A DNA stretch of 53,099 bases from NIOZ-UU13 sp964653075 (GTDB lineage Bacteria > Planctomycetota > Phycisphaerae > Sedimentisphaerales > Anaerobacaceae), in the NCBI GenBank assembly GCA_964653075.1, contig CAZZAX010000022.1, positions 1 to 53,099 of the forward strand, read 5' to 3'. This document shows positions 35,985 through 45,622 of the stretch, piece after piece. The notes beneath the pieces were generated by a model, which was given only the letters and a program-made list of their open reading frames with translations, had not been told where the DNA came from and searched no databases. How positions within the stretch are numbered: the stretch's first letter is position 1; every line of letters starts with the position of its first letter. Position numbers and translations under genes: made by a program.

Positions 35985-36327
35985 GTCTGGCCTCTTCCTC
36001 GCTGATTATGTGGGTCACAAACTGCAATTCGTATTTCATAAACTTTTATTTTTGCTCATTTTAACATATTAACACCAACCAAGTCAACAGCTATGATATA
36101 AAAAATACACAATGAAAGGCAAATGAACCTTATAGCATAATAAAATTGAGACCCAAAATCATCTGGCCGATAACAACCTTTTTAGATACTTTATTTCTCT
36201 GTTTGCCGCAAAAAACCCCGGAAGTAAGATATGATTAATGCCGATAAGCTTATCTCGGATACTAATGAATATTTTTACCTTTTTTACCGATGAACTATAA
36301 TTGATGTACTGTCCAAAGGGCTAACAA
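35985..36327 (+). promoter_or_regulatory. Divergent spacer with promoter candidate and palindrome
   Basis: The 343-base spacer separates the CotH gene (-) and the cyclic-di-GMP gene (+). A perfect TATAAT (36296-36301) follows TTTACC (36274-36279) at 16 bp and ends 26 bases before the ATG. A GATAAGCTTATC palindrome (36243-36254), extended as CCGATAAG/CTTATCtCGG, lies about 20 bases upstream of the -35 box and could be an operator. Confidence 0.4.
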
Positions 36328-38478
36328 ATGTACGAAGCTTTTCAACGACCTTCAGAGATTATAAACATCAATCATAATTCCTCTATCAAAGCAGCCGCGG
36401 ATAAAATGTTTACTAATAAAGTCAGTTGCCTTATTGTCAATAATGACGATGGAGAATTTATAGGCCTTGTGACTGAACGAGATATCGTAAACCGAGTGGT
36501 TGCTTCCTCAATGGACATCGAAAAAACCACTATAGCCCAGGTTATGTCAACACAGATTATTTCCTGTTCTCCCAATACTCCGAGCAGCGAAGTTCGAGAA
36601 ATTATGACTGTTAATCAAATTCGTCATCTACCAATCATTGATAACGGCTCCGTTGTGGGAATACTTTCGACACGTGACCTTATGGCAAGACAGCTTCTTG
36701 AGGATAGAGCGGCAGCCGAAGAGGTGGCAATGCTTTCGACTTGTCTGAAAAGCATTGACTTAAATGAAGTCGCCGAAATAGTCACCCATGAGGTGCCTAA
36801 ACTTTTCCAGGCCGAGAAATGTGTACTGTTTATTCGCCGAGATGGTTCCGCCACCAAACCTTCCTCATTAATCAGCTACAACAACTGCTCCTGCCCCAAA
36901 AAGTCCCTTGAAAAGCTCAAAGATATACCCCAATTATCCGATGGGGCTGAATTTCACTACGCCAACATTCCTATTGTCTGTGAAAATCTCGGGGCCCAAT
37001 CACCACGTCTGGTTATCCCGCTTAATGTCTCTCCCAACAGTTTTACTTCGACTTCATCCAACTCAACCAAAAGGCAAAAGCTAAATAGCCCAGACTGTTA
37101 TTTATGTATGTGCTCTTTAGCTGCCTCCATTGCCACAAACAGAGAGCTGACCTCCTATAAAGCCAAATTAGCAAGAGATATTCTGAACTCTCATCTGACA
37201 AACGCAAAATTATATCAGGAGGCAAGGCTGACTTCCCTCACTGACGCCCTGACATCGGTAGGCTCAAGAAAGTTGCTTGAAGATAAGCTCCAGGCCGAGT
37301 TCGCCCGTTCAAAACGTTACAAACGAACATTCTCCCTTGCAATCTTAGACCTCGATAATTTCAAAACAATCAATGATATTTTGGGCCATGGTACCGGCGA
37401 CGATGCGCTCAGAAAACTTGCTGAATGTATGAAAAGCCACAAAAGAGCAACGGACATACTAACTCGTTATGGCGGCGATGAATTTGTAATACTTATGCCG
37501 GAAACTCAAGCAACAGATGCTGTTACATTATTAGAAAGGATTCGGGATAAAATCCAGCATATAGAGCTGATGGAAAACCTGCCGATGACGATTAGTTGTG
37601 GGATAGCGGAAAGTTTATCCGGGCCCGCTGATTCTTCCAGAGAGATTATGCGAAGAGCCGACCTGGCTCTGTACGAAGCTAAAAGTGCCGGACGAAACTG
37701 TGTTAAGGTCTGGGACAAAACCATGTCAAAGGCCCTAAACAATGACGACATCGAGAATGAAAAGATCAAAAAGCTGCAAAGACGCATTGCCGGTTTATCA
37801 GAACAGGCCGAGAGAGTCTTTATTCAAAGTATCTGGGGATTGGTTCAGGCACTCGAAGCAAAAGATTCTTATACGAAGAAGCATTCGGAAAACGTAATGC
37901 ACTATGCAGTCGGAATAGCCAGGGCAATGAAAATCTCATCCGAACAAATAAATGTAATTCGTCGCGCTGCAATGATTCATGACATCGGAAAGATTGGGAT
38001 ACCCGATGCAATTTTAACCAAACCAGCTAAACTAACACCCCGCGAACGCCGCATTATCGAACAGCATCCACTTATAGCCGTGCGTATTCTGGAAAAAATG
38101 ACCTTCCTGGAACAGGAGATAGCTATCGTTCGACATCATCACGAAAAATGGAACGGGCAGGGTTATCCGGACGGCTTGTATAATTCTAAAATACCACTCG
38201 GTGCACTCATTATGGCCGCAGCCGATACGTTAGATGCTCTTACTTCAAGCCGACCTTATCATAAAGTTCGTTCTCTTGACGAAGCAATCGAAATTCTGGT
38301 CGATTCATCAGGATATGATTATGCTCCTAAAGTTGTTAAAGGTATGGTTTCATGGGTCGATGATGTTCGCAATCAAATGGGGCAAGCCCAACTCACAGCG
38401 GAGGATTTATTGGAATCACAAAGGCAGCTCGACAACAGCCCCATGGCCCCGCTTATTGCCTTCGAAGCTACTCATTAG
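36328..38478 (+). CDS. CBS-GGDEF-HD-GYP bifunctional cyclic-di-GMP enzyme
   Basis: This 716-residue cytoplasmic protein has no membrane segments. Two CBS domains (about 5-130) may bind adenine nucleotides. A GAF-like region occupies about 140-280 (Cys-rich CSCPKK; ligand unknown). The GGDEF domain (about 300-460) has intact GGDEF at 382-386 and the RxxD inhibitory site RATD at 373-376, exactly five residues upstream, so it should make cyclic di-GMP under product inhibition. The HD-GYP domain (about 500-690) has His551-Asp552, HHHEKWNGQGYPDG near 603 and other family residues, so it should degrade cyclic di-GMP. Having both activities intact suggests a switch controlled by the CBS/GAF modules. 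It is monocistronic. Confidence 0.93.
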   Translation: MYEAFQRPSEIININHNSSIKAAADKMFTNKVSCLIVNNDDGEFIGLVTERDIVNRVVASSMDIEKTTIAQVMSTQIISCSPNTPSSEVREIMTVNQIRHLPIIDNGSVVGILSTRDLMARQLLEDRAAAEEVAMLSTCLKSIDLNEVAEIVTHEVPKLFQAEKCVLFIRRDGSATKPSSLISYNNCSCPKKSLEKLKDIPQLSDGAEFHYANIPIVCENLGAQSPRLVIPLNVSPNSFTSTSSNSTKRQKLNSPDCYLCMCSLAASIATNRELTSYKAKLARDILNSHLTNAKLYQEARLTSLTDALTSVGSRKLLEDKLQAEFARSKRYKRTFSLAILDLDNFKTINDILGHGTGDDALRKLAECMKSHKRATDILTRYGGDEFVILMPETQATDAVTLLERIRDKIQHIELMENLPMTISCGIAESLSGPADSSREIMRRADLALYEAKSAGRNCVKVWDKTMSKALNNDDIENEKIKKLQRRIAGLSEQAERVFIQSIWGLVQALEAKDSYTKKHSENVMHYAVGIARAMKISSEQINVIRRAAMIHDIGKIGIPDAILTKPAKLTPRERRIIEQHPLIAVRILEKMTFLEQEIAIVRHHHEKWNGQGYPDGLYNSKIPLGALIMAAADTLDALTSSRPYHKVRSLDEAIEILVDSSGYDYAPKVVKGMVSWVDDVRNQMGQAQLTAEDLLESQRQLDNSPMAPLIAFEATH

Positions 38479-38527
38479 GCACTCAGTAAAAGTGTTTTAA
38501 TGACTGTGTTTGAAATGCTGCAAAGCT

Positions 38528-39829
38528 CTATTCATGCCGCAGTGATTCAATTGGATCCATATTGGCGGCACGATAGGCCGGATATAAGCCAAATATTATC
38601 CCAACACCGGCACTGATTCCAAAAGCCAAAACTAATGAACCTGTTGTGATTACTGTGCGCATCTGCCCAAAATGGGTTACTAAAAACGGTATTAAAGACC
38701 CTAAAAATATTCCAAAGATACCTCCCGACAGCGTCAAAATTAACGTTTCTGAGAGGAACTGAAAAATAATATCTCGCTTCTTGGCTCCAAGGGCCCGACG
38801 AATACCTATCTCACGCGTCCGCTCACTTACAGTGGCTAACATAATATTCATAATTCCGATACCGCCAACTAAAAGTGAAATCGCAGCTATTGAACCGAGA
38901 ACAATGGTGAAAATGCGCTGAAATTCTTTCGCCTGTCTCATCAGCTCCAAGGGAACGGTTATTTCATAGTCACTTTTCTTGTGGAATCTACTCATAAGTG
39001 TCTCAACACTCTTGCGTGTCCCCATTACCAGATCAATCTCGCTGACTTTGACTATAATTTCCTGAAGTTCGACTTTTTCAAAAGTACGGCTGCCGGCGCT
39101 AATCTGTAGCGACATTTCACCAAAACGGTTCCTCGCCGTGTTGAGAGGAATATAGACACAGCCTAAGTTCGCACCGGCCTTCTTTGCTCCTGTGGCATCC
39201 TTATCTTCAAAACCATTTGCCGCTTTGTCACTGGCTTGCTCAGTAACGACGCCCACTACTCGATAGTAATCACTGGTTATTTTTACATCCTGGCCTAAGG
39301 GGTCGTCAAAGCCAAATAGATCTCTGACCAACTTTTCATCAACGACACAAATGCCCCTTTTATAGTGCATATCCGTGGTGCTGAGAAACCGCCCATATTT
39401 AACTCGAACATTCGATATCTCAGGAAACCAAGGCACTGTACCGACTACTTCGACAGCCACCCTGCGAGTGCGATACTGTGCCTGCTGGGAGAGACGGCGA
39501 TTCGGTACTATAACCTGGACGTTTGGTATGCCATTGCGGAAACGTTCGGCATCGGCATAGGTCAGACCATATTCTTTCATAGTTTGCTGTTGACCACCGG
39601 ATGATTGGTCATCAGGAGGATCTACTGTTTTTATAATAATATTGTGGCTGCCAAGCTGGGCAATCTTTTCCTGTGCGTCCTGACTGGCCCCTTCACCTAT
39701 GGCAAGCATAGCAATAACTGAAGATACGCCGAAGATAATTCCTAATGCTGTCAGAGTCGAACGAAGCTTGTGCATCCACAGGCTTTTTGAGCCCAATTTT
39801 ACTGTGCGTTTTAGACGAAATAAAAACAT
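38528..39829 (-). CDS. MacB-type ABC transporter permease
   Basis: This 433-residue inner-membrane subunit has an N-terminal helix (about 25-48), a large periplasmic domain (about 60-280) and three C-terminal helices, the MacB/FtsX arrangement. The FERIFTIVLGSIAAISLLVGGIGIMNIML-type and TREIGIRRALGAKKRDI motifs are diagnostic. ATPase and permease are separate genes here, whereas E. coli MacB is one protein. It starts 7 nt after the ATPase gene and is the last gene of the operon. Confidence 0.92.
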   Translation of the reverse strand: MFLFRLKRTVKLGSKSLWMHKLRSTLTALGIIFGVSSVIAMLAIGEGASQDAQEKIAQLGSHNIIIKTVDPPDDQSSGGQQQTMKEYGLTYADAERFRNGIPNVQVIVPNRRLSQQAQYRTRRVAVEVVGTVPWFPEISNVRVKYGRFLSTTDMHYKRGICVVDEKLVRDLFGFDDPLGQDVKITSDYYRVVGVVTEQASDKAANGFEDKDATGAKKAGANLGCVYIPLNTARNRFGEMSLQISAGSRTFEKVELQEIIVKVSEIDLVMGTRKSVETLMSRFHKKSDYEITVPLELMRQAKEFQRIFTIVLGSIAAISLLVGGIGIMNIMLATVSERTREIGIRRALGAKKRDIIFQFLSETLILTLSGGIFGIFLGSLIPFLVTHFGQMRTVITTGSLVLAFGISAGVGIIFGLYPAYRAANMDPIESLRHE

Positions 39830-39836
39830 ATCGTGT

Positions 39837-40568
39837 TTACCGTTTATTATATTCCTGATTTTTTATGCGACCGTCCAACAGGCGTATGACTCTTTCGGCG
39901 CCGGATGCTATACCTTCATCATGGGTAACGGCTATTAGGGTCTTACCTTGCTCATGCAAATCGTGAAGGATAGACAGAATTTCAGAACCGCTTTCCGAAT
40001 CAAGATTGCCTGTCGGTTCATCGGCCAAAATAATCAGTGGATCATTTGCCAGCGACCGGGCAATTGCCACTCGCTGCTGTTGACCACCGCTTAGTTCCGA
40101 AGGCCGATGTCCGAATCTGTCGCCAAGACCTACCATTATTGCCAATTCCTTGGCGCGTTCGGCACTTTCATCCTCTGTAAAGCCCTGGTAGTACATCGGA
40201 ACCTCTATATTCTCAATAACATTGAGCTGGTTGATTAGATTAAATGACTGAAACACAAAACCAATACGTGCACCACGTATTAAAGATAGTTGGTCATCTT
40301 CGAGTTCGGCAACATTCTGATCCCCAAGGAAGTAGTCTCCGCTCGTAGGACGATCCAGACAACCGATCATATTGAGCAAAGTGGATTTACCTGAACCGCT
40401 CGGCCCCATAATGGCCACATATTCCCCATTCTTTATGGTCAGGTCTATTTCGCGTAAGACCCGCAGCTCTACTGTTCCAAGCTGGTAATTCTTACACAAA
40501 CGCTCCATCATTAATATTGGAGTATCATTATCATTGCTGAAATCAGCGATTTTGTCCACTTCCTGCAT
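39837..40568 (-). CDS. ABC transporter ATPase (MacB/LolD type)
   Basis: This 243-residue nucleotide-binding subunit has Walker A GPSGSGKST (55-63), Q-loop Gln107 (FVFQSFN), signature LSGGQ (159-163), Walker B with LADEPTG (about 181-187) and the H-loop THDE. The first 20 residues are an extra hydrophilic leader. Its ATG lies inside the end of the adaptor gene (26-nt overlap), which implies coupled translation. It should power the MacB-type permease. Confidence 0.94.
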   Translation of the reverse strand: MQEVDKIADFSNDNDTPILMMERLCKNYQLGTVELRVLREIDLTIKNGEYVAIMGPSGSGKSTLLNMIGCLDRPTSGDYFLGDQNVAELEDDQLSLIRGARIGFVFQSFNLINQLNVIENIEVPMYYQGFTEDESAERAKELAIMVGLGDRFGHRPSELSGGQQQRVAIARSLANDPLIILADEPTGNLDSESGSEILSILHDLHEQGKTLIAVTHDEGIASGAERVIRLLDGRIKNQEYNKR

Positions 40569-42741
40569 TGCCTTGCCCCTGTCTCATACCACCTCCGCCT
40601 TGTCCTTGCCTCATACCCCCTCTGCCTTGTCTCATTTTATTACCCAAACTCTGCATGGTCTTCATAAGTTCCGCTTTGAACTTTTCCGGGTTACTCTTCC
40701 GCAATTCTTCAAGCTCTTTAGCTTTTGCCGGATCGAACTGTTTTATACCACTCATTATCTTATTAGTCATTTCGTCCGTTAGCTGAAACTGCCTGCCACC
40801 CTGCTGCCGCGAGGGTCCTTCACCCTGTGGAGACCTTCCATCCTGTGGTGGTATTCCACCCTGCGGCGGTCCTTCACCCTGTGGCTGCCTGCCACCCGGC
40901 TGTCTTTCTCCGCCATCCGATGGTCTGCTCCGGCGCGTTCTTTGCCCTTCACCGGGCCGCCCGGCTCTCGCCCCTCTACTCTGGCTTTGAGCTTCCGTAT
41001 CATTCGCATCAGCCACGCCCGAACTTGTCTTACTTTGTGGTATTGGTTGTTGCTGTTGGAATGAGTCTGGCCTGCCCATTTCACTGAAAAGCGGAGGATT
41101 CAGCATCACTTCCTCGCCGACCTCCAAACCTTCAATAACTTGAACAAATGTATCATTAAAAAGCCCTGTTTGCACTACACGTTCCTGAGGACTCTTTGAG
41201 TCAACAACGTAGCAGACTTTCCTGCCACCGCGATTTGACACTACCTGAATAGGAACGACTATAACATCCTCTAAGTTCTCGACGAGAATCTGTACCTTGC
41301 ACGACATTCGACTTTTGAGAAAATCATGGGTGCCGTTTATCCTGACCAGGGCTTTGTAAACCTTAAGGTCGGGATTCATGAAGCCGCGTTGCTGGTCCGG
41401 CAGTGACCCCACCTCAGTTACCTCACCCTCTAACACTTTGTCCGGGAAAGCATCCATAACTATCGTCGCTGGCTGACCTACTCTTACCTTATCAACTTCG
41501 GTCTCGTGGACGCCGATTTCAGCAACCATTGACGCAGTATCAGGCATTGATAAAATCGTTTGTCCCTCGGAAACTGTTTCGCCTTCAGCAACAACCCCGC
41601 TGCTGCCTCCACCTCTATATCGCATCGACCTGTACATATCATCGCTGCCGCCGGTACCATATACCACCAACCCCGGAGCTTGTGCCGTAATTGTACAATA
41701 TTCGATATTTTGTTTTATTTCTTTGACCCTCTTTTCTTGCCAGTAAAGCTGTTCCTGGGCTGTACTTACTCTCACCTGGGCTTGTGCCAGCCTTGAGCTG
41801 CACTGGGCATCAACCCGCTGTAATTGGCGGCCGGCCTCAATGTAGTCACTGACATACTGCTCGGCACTTTTCGGAAAATCGTATTCCTTAAATAAATCCA
41901 GAGACACCCCGGCACTTTCTCTCGAAAACGTACGATTCTGTAGAGTTAACTGGTCTTTTTGGAGTTCAAGGTCGGAAACATAATTTGCATCGTGAAGTTT
42001 TTCTGTCCCGGCCAAAGTGTCCTGTGCGTTTTTTAAGTTACCCTCCGCCATTGTAATGTCATCTTCCAATCTTTTCAATTCCTCCCCGGCAGCCGAACCA
42101 TCTAACATATTCGGGTCGGTCTTTACTAACTCAAGAAATGGGGCTATATGTTCCGTCAGGTTCGACACTGCGTTTACATCTTTAACAAGCTTCCCTGCGA
42201 GTTCCGCTCCCAAATATTTCTGAAGGTCCAGCAGGGCAAACCGTACTTTCAATTTGGCGTCTGCGATATCGCTTTCATTTTGTATTATCTGAATGTCACG
42301 AGTCTTTGTTGCCGATAGTACGTTCTCCTGGTCACTGGCAAGCTCCATATTCTCTTGTATCATTCGCTCATCAAAGCCCGAAGCATCCAATTGTACAAGT
42401 ACCATGTTGCTATCTACATCTTCTTGTGTCACATAAGTCCCCGCAGGAACGACAGTAAGTATTGTCAGATCTCCCGTTTCTCTTCCTCTTTCGACCTTAC
42501 ATTTGTATTCTATCGATTTATGGGCCTTGATACTGCCTCCTTCGGTTACGATGACTGTCAAATTATCACGGCGCACCGGGAAAGTTCCACCATCAGAAGC
42601 GTCTAAACCGGAGTTTCCCTTTATCTTTGCCGCCAGCAGCCATGAGACCGGCACCGCCACTACAATAAACAGCAGAATCAACCACAACCATTTTGGGCGT
42701 CTCTTTACTTGCCGACTTTGTTTGTTTTCGTAATTTTTCAT
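40543..42741 (-). CDS. MacA/HlyD-type periplasmic adaptor with long disordered tail
   Basis: I start at ATG 42739-42741, which overlaps the stop of the outer-membrane gene as ATGA; a GTG six codons upstream is less likely. The 732-residue protein has an N-terminal membrane helix (about 23-40), an unusually long coiled-coil hairpin (about 125-350), a lipoyl/barrel region (about 350-480), then a membrane-proximal domain. From about 580 the chain is Pro/Gln/Gly-rich with repeated PQGEGP-like units, an 'ELRKSNPEKFKAEL' helix and an MRQGQGG-type end. MacA is about 370 residues, so this adaptor is about twice as long. It should link the ABC permease to the outer-membrane factor; the substrate is unknown. 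Confidence 0.9.
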   Translation of the reverse strand: MKNYENKQSRQVKRRPKWLWLILLFIVVAVPVSWLLAAKIKGNSGLDASDGGTFPVRRDNLTVIVTEGGSIKAHKSIEYKCKVERGRETGDLTILTVVPAGTYVTQEDVDSNMVLVQLDASGFDERMIQENMELASDQENVLSATKTRDIQIIQNESDIADAKLKVRFALLDLQKYLGAELAGKLVKDVNAVSNLTEHIAPFLELVKTDPNMLDGSAAGEELKRLEDDITMAEGNLKNAQDTLAGTEKLHDANYVSDLELQKDQLTLQNRTFSRESAGVSLDLFKEYDFPKSAEQYVSDYIEAGRQLQRVDAQCSSRLAQAQVRVSTAQEQLYWQEKRVKEIKQNIEYCTITAQAPGLVVYGTGGSDDMYRSMRYRGGGSSGVVAEGETVSEGQTILSMPDTASMVAEIGVHETEVDKVRVGQPATIVMDAFPDKVLEGEVTEVGSLPDQQRGFMNPDLKVYKALVRINGTHDFLKSRMSCKVQILVENLEDVIVVPIQVVSNRGGRKVCYVVDSKSPQERVVQTGLFNDTFVQVIEGLEVGEEVMLNPPLFSEMGRPDSFQQQQPIPQSKTSSGVADANDTEAQSQSRGARAGRPGEGQRTRRSRPSDGGERQPGGRQPQGEGPPQGGIPPQDGRSPQGEGPSRQQGGRQFQLTDEMTNKIMSGIKQFDPAKAKELEELRKSNPEKFKAELMKTMQSLGNKMRQGRGGMRQGQGGGGMRQGQGNAGSGQNR

Positions 42742-44402
42742 TGTGCTCTTTGCTCCCACATACCATCCGGTTTTACCTGTAAAATACCAATATCCCTAAA
42801 GAAGCTCATTTTTGCAATCGTATGAGCTACTAAAGCGCTCGTAAGTTCATTTTCAGCTTGGACTAAGTCATCCATTGTTTCAAGTAACAGTCGTATTATA
42901 CCTCGTCCGTATTCCAATAGCAGTTCCTGCTCTTCGACGCGCCTTTGGGCCAATTCCAGGCCGATTTTTTGAATCCGGTAAGTTTCTGCCTTTTCAGTCA
43001 GATCACGATAAGCTTCGCGTATATCCAGCTTGACATTCTCAGCGTCCTCATCATATGAGCGATTTCGCTGTTCCACGGTTATCAATGCTTCTCGATAAGC
43101 ATTGCGTTCGGCTTTCCGGTCTAATGGTAAATCGCTTTCGAAACCAAGACTATAGGCCCCTTGCTGAAACTGCAATCTGTCAAAAGCAGTTTTATTTGCA
43201 GAACTTACCTCAGCACTACCAAGGAGGTTTAATTGTACGCCAAGACCCTGTGCTGCTAATTCAAGTTTGCGTGCCGAATCTTCAAGGCTGTCTCTGGTAT
43301 TAGCCAGATCCAGGCGTTGAGCCAATGCAATCTCCATTGCTTCCTCTACTGTATATTCAGGCTGACTTATTCCGATTTCTTCCAGCGCTGCCAGCTCATT
43401 CTGGTCCAACACAATATTGGCATCGGTTGGTAAAGACAATCTTATCTTAAATCTGTCAAGGGCCGCTTCATAACTTTGTCGTTTTGTAACGAGACTGTTT
43501 TCTGCTTTAAGCAGCTCCTGCATGGCCTCATCCGCCTCGGACGATGGTTTTTGACCAACTTTAACCTCCATTTTCAACTGGTCTGTCGATTCAATCCGTC
43601 TTTGATAGCTTTTCTCGGCGATGGTTACAGAGTTCTTTTGCTCTAAGACACGATAGTAATCACTTATAATGCTGACTACAAATGTCTTACGAAAGCGGTT
43701 GAACGTACGTATCTGATATAAAACATTACGCTCTGACTGGGTCAGGTTTTCTCTGGCGGCCTTACCGGCGCCGGCCCCCAGTAATGGCACTGCCACATCG
43801 CCGCTCAAAATCGAACCCAATGTCGTTCTTGGATCGCCTGTAAGAAAACGCGTCCAGTCAATCGCAATGCCAATATTGAATAACACACCATCAAGGAACA
43901 ATGATTGCTGGTCAACACCACCCGAACCATCTATCCTCATATCATCCCCGTTGCTTTTGTCATCTACGTAAGTTCCGTCTATAGTCTGAAACCATTGTCT
44001 TGCATACCGGTGACGGGTAAGCGTCAAGCCGAGTGCCGAAAGGTAAAGAGATTCTTTTCGAGACTGGTACTCCCGATTAAATTTGGTCGCAATTTCAACT
44101 GCCTGTTGAAGATTTAAGACACCCGATTCCGGTATCATTTCTGCAATTTCAACGTTATTCGTTGATTCCGGCTCATTTGGTGATACTATCTCAATTTGTG
44201 ATACCGGAACATTAGCATCGCTTATTACATAATTCGTCTTCTGGCCAAAATCATCCTGCCACTTAGCGTCGATAATGTTATAAACTTCCGCATCGGCATC
44301 GGCTTTATACTGCTCTGAACTACATCCACCGGCAAAACCAAGAATGACAATAACGCCAAGAATCCAACATAAAAATGTCACAGGCTGAAACTTGCAAAAC
44401 AT
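42738..44402 (-). CDS. TolC-family outer-membrane efflux lipoprotein
   Basis: This protein (554 residues from ATG 44400-44402, GGAG 9 nt upstream; a TTG five codons upstream is an alternative) is the outer-membrane channel of the export operon. The signal peptide ends in a lipobox-like GFAGGC with Cys27. Residues about 90-530 are two repeated outer-membrane factor halves with long Glu/Lys/Arg-rich helices (for example VGQKPSSEADEAMQELLKAENSL and ELAQRRVEEQELLLEYGRG). It is first in the order outer-membrane factor, adaptor, ATPase, permease, and its stop overlaps the adaptor start. Confidence 0.91.
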   Translation of the reverse strand: MFCKFQPVTFLCWILGVIVILGFAGGCSSEQYKADADAEVYNIIDAKWQDDFGQKTNYVISDANVPVSQIEIVSPNEPESTNNVEIAEMIPESGVLNLQQAVEIATKFNREYQSRKESLYLSALGLTLTRHRYARQWFQTIDGTYVDDKSNGDDMRIDGSGGVDQQSLFLDGVLFNIGIAIDWTRFLTGDPRTTLGSILSGDVAVPLLGAGAGKAARENLTQSERNVLYQIRTFNRFRKTFVVSIISDYYRVLEQKNSVTIAEKSYQRRIESTDQLKMEVKVGQKPSSEADEAMQELLKAENSLVTKRQSYEAALDRFKIRLSLPTDANIVLDQNELAALEEIGISQPEYTVEEAMEIALAQRLDLANTRDSLEDSARKLELAAQGLGVQLNLLGSAEVSSANKTAFDRLQFQQGAYSLGFESDLPLDRKAERNAYREALITVEQRNRSYDEDAENVKLDIREAYRDLTEKAETYRIQKIGLELAQRRVEEQELLLEYGRGIIRLLLETMDDLVQAENELTSALVAHTIAKMSFFRDIGILQVKPDGMWEQRAQ

Positions 44403-44873
44403 AAAATTTTTCTCCAATACAGTTCCTATTTTTTAATATTTATTAATATTTTGCCCATTATACCGTATTAAATGATAAAAAAAATAGAAAAAACATCACC
44501 ACAATCCTCCCCGTTTTTTGATGTTTCGGCAGAAAGCTTCATATTATATATTCGTAAACCCTGCACTTTCATTGATTTATATATCTGCTTCAGCAATATA
44601 AGTCAATTCTAATTTAGATAGATAGTCTTTAACCGTTAGGAATAGACGCTTTTATCTGTAAAAATATTGCGAAAAAAAAATAAAACTTCTAAAAACTTAA
44701 AAAATGTATGGACATTATTAATGTGCGAGTATCGTAAGACATTCATCCTAAAAGTGCAGACGCTTCTGTCTGCAAAAATATTGCAAAAATCTAACAACCT
44801 TCACAAAAAAATAACAGCTAATTTTATTGCCAAACAGGATATTAAATCGTAAACTCAAATTTAAATTGAATTT
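44403..44873. other. AT-rich spacer with a short direct repeat
   Basis: Upstream of the export operon and before the tRNA. GACGCTT-T-TCTG-AAAAATATTGC occurs twice (from 44645 and from 44759, period 114), about 30 bases each with few differences. No gene is supported; a 61-codon frame at 44667-44852 is Lys/Asn/Ile-rich and shows no family features. Confidence 0.5.
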
Positions 44874-44947
44874 GGCGGCGTAGCCAAGAGGCCTAAGGCG
44901 ACGGTTTGCAAAACCGTTATTCGCCGGTTCGAATCCGGCCGCCGCCT
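44874..44947 (+). tRNA. tRNA-Cys (GCA)
   Basis: A complete 74-nt cloverleaf is visible: acceptor GGCGGCG (44874-44880) with CGCCGCC (44940-44946), anticodon stem ACGGT/ACCGT around loop TTGCAAA with anticodon GCA at 44908-44910, and a T arm GCCGG-TTCGAAT-CCGGC (44923-44939). The discriminator is U and CCA is not encoded, so CCA must be added after transcription. Confidence 0.97.
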
Positions 44948-45118
44948 GTTTCTTTCTACCCCCAATACGTTAATCTGCATAATGAGTTCTGAAGTAATTA
45001 TAATTCTGTTTCCGCAGATTGTCCATCTTTTACCTGTTAAAACAGTAAATTTCAGAATAATCCGGCAACAATAGGTAAAAGAATTGATTTGTATTCGAAG
45101 GAGAACTCTCCCTAAGAT

Positions 45119-45622
45119 TTAATAATCGTTAAAGGATGTGCCTTCGCTGTCGGTGCCGGTCCAGTTGATCTTAAACTCAGCGGTCTCTTTTTTATATAAC
45201 CATCCGCTGGACGTACCATCAACCGCCATAGAAAATTCGGTCCCTTCAGGAACATAAGCGATGGTCGATAATTTATTGAAGTGATTTACAGGAAGTTTTC
45301 TCAAATAAGGTCCGTTCACATAAGCCCCGGCTGGAATCGTGGATGTGGAAACTGCTCCCGTTTCCGTCGTCGTGGCTGTAAACTGCAACGCAAGTAATGC
45401 CGTCGGAGCTCCGGAGCCATTTATGTATCCCGGCGGGACTCCTTTATGTTGCATCTTATATAGCTCTATCTGCGTACGGATTACCTTAAGATTGTCTTTA
45501 GCTCCTGCCTCCTTTGCTTTTAGAACATGACCCTGAAACGTGGGAACAATAAGCGAGGCAAGGATTCCCAGGATTGTTACAACTAATAATAATTCTATAA
45601 GTGTAAAAGCTTGTTTCCTCAT
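45119..45622 (-). CDS. GspG-like type II secretion pseudopilin
   Basis: This 167-residue protein begins MRKQA-FTLIELLLVVTILGIL, the class III leader followed by the pilin helix with Glu5 of the mature chain. Position -1 of the cleavage site is Ala instead of the usual Gly. The body has a helical Lys-rich stretch (about 35-60) and a C-terminal beta part. GspG-like pseudopilins build the piston of type II secretion systems; no other gsp genes are adjacent. It appears to be an isolated gene on the minus strand. Confidence 0.85.
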   Translation of the reverse strand: MRKQAFTLIELLLVVTILGILASLIVPTFQGHVLKAKEAGAKDNLKVIRTQIELYKMQHKGVPPGYINGSGAPTALLALQFTATTTETGAVSTSTIPAGAYVNGPYLRKLPVNHFNKLSTIAYVPEGTEFSMAVDGTSSGWLYKKETAEFKINWTGTDSEGTSFNDY

